Of a stretch of 5,945 nt of DNA, positions 5,894 through 5,945 are shown piece after piece. The notes beneath the pieces were generated by a model that saw nothing but the letters and a program-made list of their open reading frames with translations, did not search any database and was not told the DNA's origin. The position numbers and the translations under genes are program-made. Each line of letters opens with the position of its first letter. Positions within the stretch are counted from its first letter, which is position 1. This stretch comes from an uncultured Collinsella sp. (GTDB lineage Bacteria > Actinomycetota > Coriobacteriia > Coriobacteriales > Coriobacteriaceae): positions 1 to 5,945 of the forward strand of contig UROA01000115.1 in the NCBI GenBank assembly GCA_900549355.1, written 5' to 3'.

Positions 5894-5933
5894 CGCCCCC
5901 GCGGCCCCTCTTGGGGTCCGGGGGCGCCGTTTT
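5894..5933 (+). terminator. Terminator-like GC-rich hairpin on the plus strand
   Basis: CGCCCCC (5894-5900) pairs with GGGGGCG (5920-5926), and inside it CCCC (5905-5908) pairs with GGGG (5913-5916) around the loop CTCTT-like turn 5909-5912. Two further G-C pairs lie between, with small bulges. After the stem comes CCG and four T residues (5930-5933). This is a plausible but weak terminator reading left to right. No plus-strand gene precedes it in the window, so it could end a small RNA or act as an attenuator in the leader of a gene beyond the right edge. Confidence 0.45.
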
Positions 5934-5945
5934 CCCAGTTGAAGG

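Overview
The window looks like a metagenome-assembled contig that joins two unrelated gut bacteria. Bases 1 to about 811-840 read like a GC-rich Bacteroidales (Alistipes-like): a RimM gene of Bacteroidetes type without a Shine-Dalgarno sequence, followed 14 nt later by the first codons of MnmA. From about 811-840 to the end the sequence reads like a GC-rich Coriobacteriia (Collinsella-like): an actinobacterial-type Rho C-terminus, clear Shine-Dalgarno sites and sigma70-like promoter elements. The genus names are inference from protein style and expression signals; no search was possible.

Layout, left to right. A strong intrinsic terminator (19-58, +) ends an upstream gene that is outside the window. 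A leader with a possible Bacteroidetes promoter precedes rimM (245-775, +). The next ORF (790-1245, +) starts as MnmA (P-loop SGGVDS) and continues in frame as the last third of transcription termination factor Rho, from its Q-loop onward. Both families carry the tract L-S-G-G-V-D at exactly this point, so the join is best explained by an assembler crossing a short shared stretch of DNA. A terminator (1283-1316) closes rho.

Then follows a promoter (1394-1422), a leader of about 130 nt, and a likely two-gene operon: an unrecognised 466-residue protein with two N-terminal membrane helices, a long acidic Ala/Pro-rich region and a C-terminal charged helix (1559-2959), and a VanZ-family membrane protein (2967-3416). 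A bidirectional terminator (3402-3448) separates this operon from the minus-strand genes: a ROK-family, zinc-type fructokinase (4421-3531) with its own promoter, and a class I PLP aminotransferase (5744-4563) with its own terminator (4537-4494). The last 200 bases hold the aminotransferase upstream region and a plus-strand terminator-like hairpin (5894-5933) that belongs to no gene visible here.

Functionally this is mostly housekeeping: ribosome maturation, tRNA thiolation (fragment), transcription termination (fragment), sugar phosphorylation and amino-acid transamination. No mobile element, CRISPR array, tRNA, rRNA or defence system was seen. The points most worth a second look are the mnmA/rho junction, the unrecognised membrane protein paired with VanZ, and the unexplained plus-strand terminator at the right end.
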